From contig CANMSB010000025.1 of the NCBI GenBank assembly GCA_947500445.1, positions 1 to 64,000 on the forward strand: 64,000 nucleotides of DNA, in the 5' to 3' direction. Below the pieces are notes generated by a model that saw only the letters and a program-made list of their open reading frames with translations, had not been told where the DNA came from and ran no database searches. Position 1 is the first letter of the stretch. Each line of letters opens with the position of its first letter. Position numbers and translations under genes: made by a program. The DNA is from an uncultured Flavobacteriaceae bacterium (GTDB lineage Bacteria; Bacteroidota; Bacteroidia; Flavobacteriales; Flavobacteriaceae). This document shows positions 30,401-38,371 of this stretch, in pieces.

Positions 30401-32940
30401 TAACAGTACTGGGTGTCCGGACTGGCAGTATCCACTTCCACGGTAGGTCCACCGGCATCCGTCAATGTAAAGGAGTCGGTAGCGTCGGTACAACCGTTTG
30501 CGTCCGTTACCAAAATATCATAGGTTTCCCCGAGATCGGTAAGTCCGGTTATGGTGGCGCTATTTTGTGGAGCTGCTGGATGAAATGATCCATCGCTCTG
30601 TCTCCGTAACTGGTAGCTGAAAGCGCCCCAACCACCGGAAGCGTTGATTGCTACGGAACCGGCATTACCACAGTTCATGGGGTTTAAGGTGTGGCTTACG
30701 CTAATAGCACTGCTAGGAACGGCAATGGTTAGGGACGTTGTCTTAAAACAAGTTGAGGTGTCGTCGGTAACGGTGACCTCATAGTCGTCCGGTGCCAAAC
30801 CAGACAAGGTAGTCGTGTTGGTATTGGTATTGGTCCCGGAATCGATGATACTGCCCCCTCCGTTGGTAACGGTATAGCTATAGGTCGTCTGAAATTCGGT
30901 AACACTAAAACTGAAACTACCATTGGTAGACCCGGTGGCGCAACTTGCATTGTTTAGCACTTGGGTGGCCACGGTAATATTGGATGGATCGATCAGATTG
31001 TAATTTCGAATGATCCTACAGCCATCGGCAGTAACTACTTGAAAGGTATATGCACCTGCGGAAAGACTTGGAAAAAAACCGTCGGCATTGGTTGTTCCGG
31101 TACCGGCACCGGCCGTAATACTATATGTATAAGGTCCTGTACCATCCACAACGGTAAGCTGCAAATTGGAGGTGCCCGCAGCGCAATCGCTATCGGGTAC
31201 GGCAAAGGTAAGGTCTGTAGGGTCGCTTCCCGCACTAATGGTAAAATTGCTCTCGGCGATACAGCTTCCGTCATCTGCGATCAACGTGTAGTTTCCCGCA
31301 CCAAGACCTGTAAATTCCGGGTTGTTTTGAAAGGTATTGCCATCCAGGCTAAAGGTATAGCTCGCCGGTGGAGCACTGCCATCGGGCAAAGTTGCCCGTA
31401 TGGTGGCCGAACCGGTATCGCAGTCCAATTGTTGCGTCTGTTCGGTAGTTATTGTAAAACTAGGGTCACTGCCGACTGTAACCGAAATAGGATCGGATGT
31501 ACATTGGTTACCGGATTTCTCTTGCCGTACGCGTAACTCATAGCTGCCAGCGGCCAAATTACCGAACGAACTGGAGGTCTGAAAAGGAGCGCCATCCAGC
31601 GAAAAGGTTACCGAGTACCCCCTGGCATCCAATATTTCCACAATGATGTTTCCATTGTCGGTTCCGTTACAGCTGACATTGGTAACATTGGGGGTGACCG
31701 TCAATTCGGGCTCTTCGGCCATAGTAACTTCGTTTGCCGGTATTTCACAGTCCTTATTGTCCCTTACAATGATGGTGTAGTTCCCCGCTGTTGAAATCGG
31801 TACATTGGTTTGGTTTCCATTGGTGAACGGTAAAAAGGTAGTACCATCGATACTATATTCATAAGGGGCATTGAATCCGGAAGTAGCGATGTTGACGATG
31901 CCTTCATTACAATCGATATTTTTGGTTACCGTTGCGGAAGGTGCCGAAGGGTCGAATTGTTCTACCGTTACCAATTGGGTCCAAGGGCAGCTGCCGTTTG
32001 CCAAGGTAACTTCTACAAGATACTGTCCAGGGTCCAGACTATTACTGGTATAAGTGTTAGCGGAAATAGGCCCGCCGCTGGTTGCCCTTAGGGCACCTGT
32101 ATTGGTGGTTCCCGCATAAATATTGTAATCGTAGGTGGCCGCACCGTCTATGACTTCTACCTGAATACCATTAGAGGCATTACAATTAATGGCCACTTCT
32201 TCCGCAGTAGCGTTAATTTCATCGTTTCTTACTTCAATGTCTTCTAGACGAAAGGTACATCCTCCGGAACCGTCCAAGCTTTCGATCAGAACGGTATAGC
32301 GTCCTGCAGCTGGAACGGTAAATGTTTTTTCGGTTTGCCAGTTTGCTCCGTTTTCGATGCGGTACTGGTAATTGTTGGGCATGTTGTTGATCGTGATCGA
32401 CCCTGCGCCCGCACAGGTAATGTGAGTAACGACCTCTTGGGGGTTCAACCCATTCGCCGTTACATTAAAAAAGTACCTCCCTGGAGGAGTGCCGTCGGAG
32501 TAGTTGACGAATATGCGGTATTGGCCACTTTCGGTAACCGTGAACTGGGTGTCCGTTGAAAGTTCGTCCCAGGTACAGGCCGGATTAAAATTTCCACATC
32601 CCGGAGATGCGGCCGGACAGCTTCCTTCCTGAAGTTTGGCCCAACTGATATTGGTCAGGTTCGGAATGTTAGTGGTAAGTACACGTTCATCGTTGGCGCC
32701 ACAGAGGTAAATTTCGTGTAAGAAGTCACCTGAATCATTACAGAATTCCTGATTGTCCGAAATGCCTTCGAGCGGGTGGGTGTTGAAAATTGCCGTTTCC
32801 ATCGCTATTTCCGGGCTAGTTTCTTCGGAAGGTGTGAACACATGCGGAAAAACAAATCCAAAAATGGAGGAAAAAGTAAGCACGGAAACGATACATATCA
32901 TTACGCGCTTAAAGCGTTGGGAATGCGTAAAAAGGGCCAT
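24481..32940 (-). CDS. Giant SprB-repeat surface protein with type IX secretion type-B C-terminal domain
   Basis: The 2819-residue protein has an N-terminal export signal (hydrophobic run at about 13-33). By eye I count about 27-28 beta modules of roughly 75-110 residues, each opening with a Cys-Gly-rich motif such as VSCNGTDNGNIIVEI or INCFGDMDGVLVATATGG and continuing GTAPYxYxxxG and a final DxxGC. This is the SprB-repeat pattern known from the gliding adhesin SprB of Flavobacterium johnsoniae. The last 85 or so residues (IPNFFSPNNDGENDTWRIKN, then FDRFGRTLKQ and WNGTYNGEDLPTGDYWYVLK) are the gliding-motility-associated type-B sorting domain. It should be exported by PorV/SprF-dependent type IX secretion and serve as adhesin or gliding protein. 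No sprF/porP-like gene is adjacent. Confidence 0.93.
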   Translation of the reverse strand: MALFTHSQRFKRVMICIVSVLTFSSIFGFVFPHVFTPSEETSPEIAMETAIFNTHPLEGISDNQEFCNDSGDFLHEIYLCGANDERVLTTNIPNLTNISWAKLQEGSCPAASPGCGNFNPACTWDELSTDTQFTVTESGQYRIFVNYSDGTPPGRYFFNVTANGLNPQEVVTHITCAGAGSITINNMPNNYQYRIENGANWQTEKTFTVPAAGRYTVLIESLDGSGGCTFRLEDIEVRNDEINATAEEVAINCNASNGIQVEVIDGAATYDYNIYAGTTNTGALRATSGGPISANTYTSNSLDPGQYLVEVTLANGSCPWTQLVTVEQFDPSAPSATVTKNIDCNEGIVNIATSGFNAPYEYSIDGTTFLPFTNGNQTNVPISTAGNYTIIVRDNKDCEIPANEVTMAEEPELTVTPNVTNVSCNGTDNGNIIVEILDARGYSVTFSLDGAPFQTSSSFGNLAAGSYELRVRQEKSGNQCTSDPISVTVGSDPSFTITTEQTQQLDCDTGSATIRATLPDGSAPPASYTFSLDGNTFQNNPEFTGLGAGNYTLIADDGSCIAESNFTISAGSDPTDLTFAVPDSDCAAGTSNLQLTVVDGTGPYTYSITAGAGTGTTNADGFFPSLSAGAYTFQVVTADGCRIIRNYNLIDPSNITVATQVLNNASCATGSTNGSFSFSVTEFQTTYSYTVTNGGGSIIDSGTNTNTNTTTLSGLAPDDYEVTVTDDTSTCFKTTSLTIAVPSSAISVSHTLNPMNCGNAGSVAINASGGWGAFSYQLRRQSDGSFHPAAPQNSATITGLTDLGETYDILVTDANGCTDATDSFTLTDAGGPTVEVDTASPDTQYCYQNSQPGSLRINITAGSAPYYYTINDGSKVDLGAATTFVLNNLTPDDYEIKVGGANLCETLVADTNISGQLFALANVDKPLGCGGDAEISINAEEGYPPYTYEVKQEGAPDTAYASTVSPHYSSVDGEILVFRVTDDKGCQTVTQPITIKEAPPITFTTEITDTKCGIAGTGAVKIIPGGGTAPFQIDFERAAPSATFNGEGVSDNTLYNNLDARDYRFVITDALGCTTGIQTITIAADDPLDFAVDTQDTTCRSTGGMNWGFIRIRNPGAANDQPTNAVGPLTFSVYRIRSEADYLATGWSRRYRTRTVTVPANGIINSQERMYWRGHFLVRVEDARGCIYETFRFVDMPELPNNVVTRPAPSATTQTCVTGAQFDLNITNSAMIPGPYRYRVWPFDPDAPTAGSFIPFDPADTSTSFSSTTRIEGLLFGVNYGVVVIDANGCQRWKNMGTIPHPEGTTVTAVTESISCRSSSDGRVQLTVTDFGGGTDLEYRIYRGGSRGRPSDVPYEFGTPPTTLSFPVSAFTGPNTAVYELPHDLLPAWYVAEIYNPNNQCQSAVRFLIQRPRSSLKIEFLNKVDATCHRDGKIAVNATGGWDDQRFFERNNTLRGTWEEYQYAFVPVGNPVTDPDFGPASDVDRPAGSYDVYVKDAAGCIVQLDMDDSTAGFQPVVIELEPEPSNLAFTVPNRCASPSDEIYTVNATVDYTGTDDLQFIWNGEITDSATRNLGPGDHTLEVRNANGCFVSTPISIYPSMVIKQIPNIVQEVSCDPGNDGSIQVEVYGGSESYEFTLLNPPAGYVAGEETNTTGLFANLDDGVAYEFTVEDLLSGCPIPPSVSFTLDTPADPEFEISTEQDVACGGLGSATGKVFVQQISGSSNTDVTYEYAIRPTSSTATLTYGASDIFEDLAADTYTVYVRSSKNCVQSFPAEIEEPALLQVSLAAPAPYNCNTGNEVTITAAPVDGTAPYLYSFNGNSFTADNTLTVTYKDVTQDITVIIKDDNGCEATSNTVTVEAIRPLQAVVDATNGGSGAQPMTCIDDAVFRIDISDGSGSYEVVNLTTGSVETAAAPYEITIPQGSPVADYFYEVHDLVTDCRATVTYTVNEYNYIEVAVTGKTDLVCKTLADGTTPASDGSFTFQAASFGGSGFRYEVFRADGSSQQATITSTDSGVLNVPGLPAGSYYVQVTDIDSGCVVPSENVTIQAPPRRLSFTYSFTQEPSCNPGNDSEITAIPEGGWGGYEFELVHPTDPSKTVAFGSNYTFSNLDSDTNYELFVRDSRGCANYSETISTPLIEPIREITSSKVVNDPSCPKGDDGFIEVVVDRGSGTYQYSLVNNTTGVTGVPQDSNRFENLREGDYEVIVTDGRNCDLTITNIVLTDPLEVTLDVFISLEPSCAAGSGRFDVTPDGGTAPLTIYYVYTDMDGNASPSAQWTSNNVPTPAGTYEFTAVDNSGCSAPLPITRVMPEVAPLDLVVDDTNARINCFGDMDGVLVATATGGKGNYQYTISPVPTGYPATNDTGIFENLGSGSYTIDVVSLGYETSCSRSEPGIVPDATPLRLPVDVIGSPVLCFGEETGTASVVPLEGAGPFQFFNLSSDTPEKAYDSGDFVNLPEGDHDILVQDVNGCQEQTVVRIGGPTAPLTFTTSVIDEVCSGDNGGQITLTIAGGTAPYNIRVVDQNDGTDTEYNAISGTTYDITGLSGGFYEVYVTDANNCEPDVPVVLDEVETGANIEGSITEFIECREGIPFYGAQVVLEDQDQDMLEIVYALDPIDPLNPQPSETQSSNLFEAIGPGDHTISIVHMGTGCVLPRTFSLDAQDELTLTTMPGNINEILVAADGGDGTYTYYFEGVPSASPSYYINRDGTYTVRVVDGKGCEAAVQITMEFIDIEIPNFFSPNNDGENDTWRIKNSNAFPDITVKIFDRFGRTLKQFVGEGEWNGTYNGEDLPTGDYWYVLKLNGERDDREFIGHFSIYR

Positions 32941-33238
32941 AAGTAGGTATTTAGCTATTTGGTCTGGTTTTTGGCGCTATCCTAAATTTGGGGAAAAAAT
33001 AGGGCCAAAAGGTTTCTCTTTAACGATTAATTTGGGGGTTTAGTATGGTAGAAATGTCTTTTCGCCATACAAACCAACAGTAAAACTATAATATTGTCCG
33101 TGAATGATAAAATAGTACCGATATACGGGTGTAGTTGAACGATGAACGGGCGTATTTTATGGCAATACAGGAATCCAAAAACAATTGTTCGGGTTTCGCA
33201 TTATGTGTAAATTTACAATCGACAAACACATGCGAGAT
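32941..33238. other. Divergent intergenic region
   Basis: These 298 bases separate the divergent SprB-like and aldo/keto reductase genes and should contain both promoters. I see AT-rich sequence but no clear consensus pair, hairpin or small gene. Confidence 0.4.
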
Positions 33239-34279
33239 ATGGATTATAGTTATTTGCCACATACCGAAATTGAGGTCAGTAAAATTTGTTTGGGTACGAT
33301 GACCTGGGGAAAGCAAAATACCGAAGCGGAGGGGCATGAACAAATGGATCATGCCTTTGATAAGGGGGTCAATTTTTTTGATACGGCGGAATTATATCCT
33401 ATTCCCGCGGAGTCGGAACGCTATGCGGAAACCGAGCGAATTATCGGTAATTGGTTTAAAAAGACGGGAAATCGCGATAAGGTAGTGTTGGCCACTAAAA
33501 TCGCCGGGAAAGCGGAGTTTACCAAGCACATACGAACGACCGGCTTTACCCGAGATGCCATCATTGGCGCCGTTGAGGGGAGTCTGGAACGGCTACAGAC
33601 CGATTATTTGGACCTGTATCAATTGCATTGGCCGGACCGGAATACGAACTATTTTGGAAAAAGAGGGTACGAACACAGTGCCACTGACTATTGGGAAGAT
33701 AACATCCATCAAGTTTTAGAGACCTTACGAGACCTGGTCCGTGAAGGTAAAATTCGACACATCGGCCTTTCGAACGAAACGCCCTGGGGCGTTATGCGCT
33801 ATTTGGAAGAGAGTAAGGTACATGCCAGTTTGCCCAGAATGATTACGATACAGAACCCCTATAGTTTGCTCAACCGCCTTTTTGAAGTGGGCAATGCCGA
33901 GGTGGCCCATCGCGAAAAGATAGGGTTGTTGGCGTACTCTCCACTGGCTTTTGGGGTGTTGAGCGGAAAATACTTGGGAAATCGAAAGCCCGACAATGCA
34001 CGGCTCACCCTGTTCCCGAATTATGCACGGTATAGCAACGAGGTGGCGACCAGTGCAACGCAGAAGTATTATGAACTGGCCCAGGAGCACAACCTTTCTT
34101 TGGCACAAATGGCCCTGGCATTCGTAAACTCACGTCCGTTTTTGACGAGCACGATTATCGGTGCCACTTCAATGAAGCAGCTGGAGGAAAATATTGCCAG
34201 TAGTGCCATTACCTTGCAGGAAACGGTACTGGAACGTATCGAGAAAATTCATGACAAAATTCCAAATCCGGCTCCCTAG
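33239..34279 (+). CDS. Aldo/keto reductase, Tas-like
   Basis: I chose the ATG at 33239 (MDYSYLPHTEIEVSKICLGT), which gives 346 residues and the usual N-terminus; an upstream frame from 33185 has no family match. The aldo/keto reductase barrel is complete. Asp and Tyr of the catalytic tetrad are in FFDTAELYPIP, Lys in VVLATKIAGKA and His in LYQLHWPDRNTNYFG. The loop AESERYAETERIIGNWFKK and the WPDRNTNYFG insertion are typical of the E. coli Tas branch. It should be a cytoplasmic NADPH-dependent oxidoreductase; the natural substrate is unknown. It is convergent with radA, with six bases between them. Confidence 0.93.
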   Translation: MDYSYLPHTEIEVSKICLGTMTWGKQNTEAEGHEQMDHAFDKGVNFFDTAELYPIPAESERYAETERIIGNWFKKTGNRDKVVLATKIAGKAEFTKHIRTTGFTRDAIIGAVEGSLERLQTDYLDLYQLHWPDRNTNYFGKRGYEHSATDYWEDNIHQVLETLRDLVREGKIRHIGLSNETPWGVMRYLEESKVHASLPRMITIQNPYSLLNRLFEVGNAEVAHREKIGLLAYSPLAFGVLSGKYLGNRKPDNARLTLFPNYARYSNEVATSATQKYYELAQEHNLSLAQMALAFVNSRPFLTSTIIGATSMKQLEENIASSAITLQETVLERIEKIHDKIPNPAP

Positions 34280-34281
34280 TG

Positions 34282-34298
34282 CCTTTTAGCCGAAAAGG
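34282..34298. terminator. Small hairpin between convergent genes
   Basis: CCTTTT (34282-34287) and AAAAGG (34293-34298) pair around AGCCG. It spans the six-base gap and the radA stop, so it may act as a weak two-way terminator. Confidence 0.35.
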
Positions 34299-35647
34299 TC
34301 GGAGACCACCTGCTCGATGCGGGAGGCGAGAGCAATATTGATTTTGGTCGTTTTTAGACCTATTTTATTGTTTTTGGAGACATAAATAGTCGTAAACCCG
34401 AGTTTTTCCGCTTCCAAAATACGTTGTGTCACACGCTGTACTGGTCTAATTTCCCCCGCTAACCCTACTTCTGCCGCAAAACAGACACCTTTGGGTATGG
34501 GAATATCCGCGTTGCTCGATAAAATGGCGACGATTACGGCAAGGTCTATCGCAGGATCATCTACCGAAATGCCCCCCGTAACGTTTAGAAAAACGTCCTT
34601 TGCGCCCAGTTTAAAGCCGGCCCGCTTTTCCAAAACGGCCAAAAGCATGTTCAACCGCTTGGCATTGTATCCGGTGGTAGAGCGTTGTGGCGTGCCGTAT
34701 ACCGCGGTGCTGACAAGCGCCTGAAGTTCGATCATTAGGGGCCGCATGCCTTCTACCGTTGCTGAAATGGAAGTGCCGCTCAATGCTTCGTCATTTTTAG
34801 AGATCAAGATTTCCGAAGGGTTGTTCACTTGGCGAAGTCCCGCGCCCTGCATCTCGTAAATACCGAGTTCGGCGGTAGATCCAAATCGATTTTTAAGCGC
34901 ACGGAGTATACGGTATACATAGTTACGGTCACCTTCGAACTGGAGCACGGTATCGACCATATGTTCCAAAATTTTGGGTCCGGCTATGGCGCCGTCCTTT
35001 GTAATATGGCCGATAAGTATTACCGGCGTATTGGTCTCCTTTGCAAATTTGATCAGTTCCGCGGTGCACTCCCGTATCTGGGAAATACTGCCCGCGGCCG
35101 ATTCTATATAATCCGAGTGTAGGGTCTGTATGGAATCGATGACCACAATGTCGGGCTTTGTAGCGGCAATTTGTTGAAAGATATGCTGTGTTTTGGTTTC
35201 CGTCAGAATAAGACAGGTTTCGCTCTCGGGCCGAATACGGTCGGCGCGCATTTTAATCTGTTTTTGACTTTCCTCGCCGGAAACATAAAGGGTCTTAAAA
35301 GGAAGCTTTAGGGCTATCTGAAGGAGTAACGTACTTTTACCGACGCCCGGTTCCCCACCCAACAATACCAGAGATCCGGGTACGAGACCCCCTCCAAGGA
35401 CACGGTTGAACTCGATATCAAAAGTATCCAAACGCGCTTCTTGGGTGGTGCTGATTTCATTGATGCGAACGGGTTTTGCCCGTTTACGGGAGGGCTCGGC
35501 GGTCGTGTTCCAAACCTTTTTTTCCTCTTTTTGCACCAATTCTTCCACCACGGTGTTCCATTCCTTACATGCGGAACACTGCCCTACCCATTTGGCATAT
35601 TGGGTACCGCAATTTTGACAGAAAAAGGTAGTTTTTTGCTTGGCCAT
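34286..35647 (-). CDS. radA: DNA repair protein RadA
   Basis: The 453-residue length is normal. The domains in order are an N-terminal four-Cys zinc finger (FFCQNCGTQYAKWVGQCSAC), a RecA-like ATPase with Walker A GGEPGVGKSTLLLQ and Walker B IVVIDSIQT, the RadA-specific KNRFGSTAE motif at about 250-258, and a C-terminal Lon-protease-like domain (FLNVTGGISVDDPAIDLAVI). RadA promotes branch migration and processing of recombination intermediates. It is the last gene of a minus-strand series that begins with panC. The inverted-repeat element at 35678 lies 31 bases before its start codon. Confidence 0.97.
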   Translation of the reverse strand: MAKQKTTFFCQNCGTQYAKWVGQCSACKEWNTVVEELVQKEEKKVWNTTAEPSRKRAKPVRINEISTTQEARLDTFDIEFNRVLGGGLVPGSLVLLGGEPGVGKSTLLLQIALKLPFKTLYVSGEESQKQIKMRADRIRPESETCLILTETKTQHIFQQIAATKPDIVVIDSIQTLHSDYIESAAGSISQIRECTAELIKFAKETNTPVILIGHITKDGAIAGPKILEHMVDTVLQFEGDRNYVYRILRALKNRFGSTAELGIYEMQGAGLRQVNNPSEILISKNDEALSGTSISATVEGMRPLMIELQALVSTAVYGTPQRSTTGYNAKRLNMLLAVLEKRAGFKLGAKDVFLNVTGGISVDDPAIDLAVIVAILSSNADIPIPKGVCFAAEVGLAGEIRPVQRVTQRILEAEKLGFTTIYVSKNNKIGLKTTKINIALASRIEQVVSDLFG

Positions 35648-35677
35648 GGCGAATCGAAAAAGCTTTTCGCGAAGGTA

Positions 35678-35785
35678 ATACCATTTTAACTTTGAAATAG
35701 CACTGTTAAATGGTTTCTTTTTTACCTTGAATACCTAAAAAGTAATTCAATTTCCATAGCTGCCATTTCAAAGTTAAAATGGAAT
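35678..35785. repeat. Miniature inverted-repeat element upstream of radA (internally deleted copy)
   Basis: The 108-base unit has ends ATACCATTTTAACTTTGAAAT and ATTTCAAAGTTAAAATGGAA, an 18-bp perfect inverted repeat inside slightly diverged tips. Its reverse complement aligns with 14729-14890 along both flanks but lacks the central hairpin core, so it appears to be a deletion derivative of the same element. The remaining 150 bases to 35935 show no gene. Confidence 0.75.
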
Positions 35786-35935
35786 AACCCTTTGCGCCAC
35801 ATCCTTTAACGACCCTTATAAATTCCGGTAACAGATTAGCCTGAAGGAAGGGATTCCCTAGTGTATGACCGTAACAAGGTAATGTAGAGACGGGCCTACT
35901 ATTTCCAATGGTAATCGGAACGGCAAAACGTTTTT

Positions 35936-37075
35936 CTAATATCCGAAATCGGCTTTTAGCGCATCTATTTTTTCCAAGGCCATTTCTTTGGTAAGAAAGT
36001 CGATCTCATCCATTCCAAAAGCCTTTTCAAACGTTTTTAAGGCCTTTTTGGGTTCTCCCATCTGTTCGTAGTATTCCCCTTCAAAATAAAAGCCCAACAT
36101 AGTGCCCATAAATTCGGTTTTGCACAGTTCGGAAAGGGGTTTTAAGGATTCATAGTCCTCCTTTTTGCGGATTCCTGCATAAATGGCCATAATATCGTTC
36201 AGCTCTACCGGTTTTTGAAGTCCAAATAGGTCTTTGATGCCGTTGTATTTGTTTTCCAGGTATTGAAATACCGGTTCCTCAGAAGTTAATATCTGTTGTC
36301 GATATTCTTTTGGACTGATAGGTTTGAACATTCCGAAAATGTTGTCAAAGGCCCTGCCGATCCCATAGGCCGCGATGGAGATATGGTCGGCGCCGGCATA
36401 TTCGTCATAGTAATAAAACAGGGTCTCTTTTTCTATTGCCTTTATCGATTTGTTCATTGCTTCAATGCTGGCGGAGTAGTCGTTTTTTTCAGTCTCCATG
36501 ATGAGTTGGTAAAAAATACGCTTGTTATGGTCGGCCAAACGGGCGGGAACATTGGTTTCCATGCCGGGAGCCAAGGTAGGGGAAATGCTGATGTACGCAT
36601 TGAACAACGAATTTTCCTTATACAACCAATAGTTTATAAAGTTTGCGGTGATGTCATATCCGACAATCATTTTAAAAGGGGCGGTGTTGTAGTTCAGGTC
36701 CAAATAAGGAATCAGTTCCATGCCCAAAAATTCAAAAAACTCTTTCCCTTTTTCTGATGGCAATCCATTTTCGTCATAAGCGCAATCGTCCAAACGAACG
36801 CTTTTTTCAAGTTGGTTGATGCCCACTACGATCATATCGGGCATTCCGTGAAACGTGCTATAGTATTTGGAGTTGGCTACCACTTGTTCGAAAAGGTGCT
36901 CCGCATCCAGAACGATGACCAAGGGGTATTTTTTTTCTTGGTCGTAATCCTCCGGGATGTAATAAAACACCTCACGGCGCTCCTGTAATTTGAAGGATTC
37001 AAAAATTTCTTGGGTGACTTGTGCGTTTGCGCCAAATGCTATAAAAAGGGCAAACAAGGTAAAAACATATCGCAT
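35936..37075 (-). CDS. Exported esterase-D-fold protein lacking the nucleophile serine
   Basis: The protein has 379 residues. A signal peptide (MRYVFTLFALFIAFGANAQ) leads into an alpha/beta-hydrolase domain of the esterase D/enterochelin esterase type (REVFYYIPEDYDQEKKYPLV, VILDAEHLF, NAYISISPTL). The nucleophile elbow reads VGYDITANF where the family has GHSxGG, so Asp replaces Ser; the catalytic His context is kept (GADHISIAAYGIG). A C-terminal extension of about 60 residues resembles a TPR hairpin (YYEQMGEPKKALKTFEKAFG). Normal ester hydrolysis is unlikely; a binding role or an altered chemistry is possible. It follows the UPF0104 gene by 27 bases, so the two are probably co-transcribed. 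Confidence 0.85.
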   Translation of the reverse strand: MRYVFTLFALFIAFGANAQVTQEIFESFKLQERREVFYYIPEDYDQEKKYPLVIVLDAEHLFEQVVANSKYYSTFHGMPDMIVVGINQLEKSVRLDDCAYDENGLPSEKGKEFFEFLGMELIPYLDLNYNTAPFKMIVGYDITANFINYWLYKENSLFNAYISISPTLAPGMETNVPARLADHNKRIFYQLIMETEKNDYSASIEAMNKSIKAIEKETLFYYYDEYAGADHISIAAYGIGRAFDNIFGMFKPISPKEYRQQILTSEEPVFQYLENKYNGIKDLFGLQKPVELNDIMAIYAGIRKKEDYESLKPLSELCKTEFMGTMLGFYFEGEYYEQMGEPKKALKTFEKAFGMDEIDFLTKEMALEKIDALKADFGY

Positions 37076-37102
37076 GATTCACTTTTTGGTTGGGAAAGCG
37101 GG

Positions 37103-38068
37103 TTATTTCTCTTTGTTCAATAACGGCAAAACAAGAAAAGATATTGCACCGAAAACAACGATCATCAAGGTTTGGGAAATCCACATGATCCATCCGAAAG
37201 CATCGCCCGATACGGCGGTGATCCCAAAGATGGCCAAAGCCTTGCTTACCGCGATGGGGTATAGTCCTACCCCGCCATTTGTGGTTGCCATCGCAAAGGC
37301 CCCGGCAACAAAGGCCACCATGAGTTGGCTCAGGCTTAGCGACATGGTTTCCGGAACCGTATATTTAATTACCCAGAGCATTCCGATATAGCAGGCCCAA
37401 ATGAAAAGGGTGTGAAACACAAAGGCCCATTTCCGCTTCATTTTAAAAATACTGAGAACACCCTCCAAAAGCCCGCCCATAAATTTTTTGATCTTCAGGA
37501 TAAAAGGATGATTCGATTTTTTGAATACCAAGATCATGATCAACAGTAGCGCCAAGCCTACACCGGCAAGGAGGAGCATCCCATTGAAATCGAAACCCCG
37601 TTCTTCAAAAAAGCCAAGGATCACATTGGTCTGCAATAGTAAGGTAGCTATCACTACCACCAATAACATGAACACATCGATTACCCTTTCGGTAACGATA
37701 GTTCCGAACCCTTTTTCAAAAGGTACCTTTTCGTAAGTGGCCAGGGCGGTCGCCCTTAAAAATTCCCCCGTTCTGGGGATGCCCAAATTTGCAAAATAGG
37801 CCATTAAAATGATAAGGACGTTGTTAAGGAGCCGTGGACGATATCCCATCGGTTCCAAAAGATAGCTCCAACGGATCGCTCGTGAAACGTGGCCCAATAT
37901 GCCCAGAAGAATAGATATGGACACCCAAAACAAATCGGCATTTTTGATATAGAAGGCAATTTGTTCCCTATCGCCGGGAGCGGTACGGGAGTACCAAAAC
38001 CAAACCAAAAAGATGCCCAGTGCTATGGGAACTACCGTTTTTAATGTCTTTTTTATCGGGAAACTCAA
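37103..38068 (-). CDS. UPF0104 / lysylphosphatidylglycerol synthase transmembrane-domain protein
   Basis: The protein has 321 residues with about seven or eight membrane helices and no soluble catalytic domain. The segments LGILGHVSRAIRWSYLLEPMGYRPRLLNNVLIILMAYFANLGIPRTGEFLRATAL and GVGLYPIAVSKALAIFGI are typical of the membrane half of MprF, a phospholipid flippase. Stand-alone members probably move a lipid or polyprenyl-linked substrate across the inner membrane; none is identified here. It lies between panD and the esterase-fold gene in an order I regard as common in Flavobacteriia, but it is split from panD by a 593-base region containing an inverted-repeat element. Confidence 0.88.
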   Translation of the reverse strand: MSFPIKKTLKTVVPIALGIFLVWFWYSRTAPGDREQIAFYIKNADLFWVSISILLGILGHVSRAIRWSYLLEPMGYRPRLLNNVLIILMAYFANLGIPRTGEFLRATALATYEKVPFEKGFGTIVTERVIDVFMLLVVVIATLLLQTNVILGFFEERGFDFNGMLLLAGVGLALLLIMILVFKKSNHPFILKIKKFMGGLLEGVLSIFKMKRKWAFVFHTLFIWACYIGMLWVIKYTVPETMSLSLSQLMVAFVAGAFAMATTNGGVGLYPIAVSKALAIFGITAVSGDAFGWIMWISQTLMIVVFGAISFLVLPLLNKEK

Positions 38069-38371
38069 GGTGTACGATGCTTAGTTGGATGCAAAATGGT
38101 TCGGTATGGTCCCAATCGCACGCGTTAGAACGAATACGGTATTAACGGGCATAAGACGGTCGGCTATTTTCATTGGTCACAATCATTAGCTGAAAGAATG
38201 TGGTTTGATGCGAGACTTTCTTTCAAGTAATCGGGGCTACAAACCTTTGACAGGTATGTGGTTGCACTTGGCGGCAGGCAATTTTTATGGATTACAAAAT
38301 AGCTTACTGCCAACTGCTGCTTTGACGCAAAGTTGAAATTGCGTTTCATGTTTTTCGTATAAACCTAAGCA
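38069..38371. other. Intergenic stretch, no gene seen
   Basis: No plausible coding frame is visible. An imperfect inverted repeat lies at about 38268-38324 (TTGGCGGCAGG against CTTACTGCCAACTGC). The stretch separates UPF0104 from the element at 38372 and probably holds the UPF0104 promoter. Confidence 0.4.

Noticed and set aside
24481-32940. Possible DNA tandem-repeat array or assembly artefact in the giant gene
   Set aside because: The modules share protein motifs but are diverged in nucleotide sequence, and the frame is open throughout with a proper start, sorting domain and terminator.
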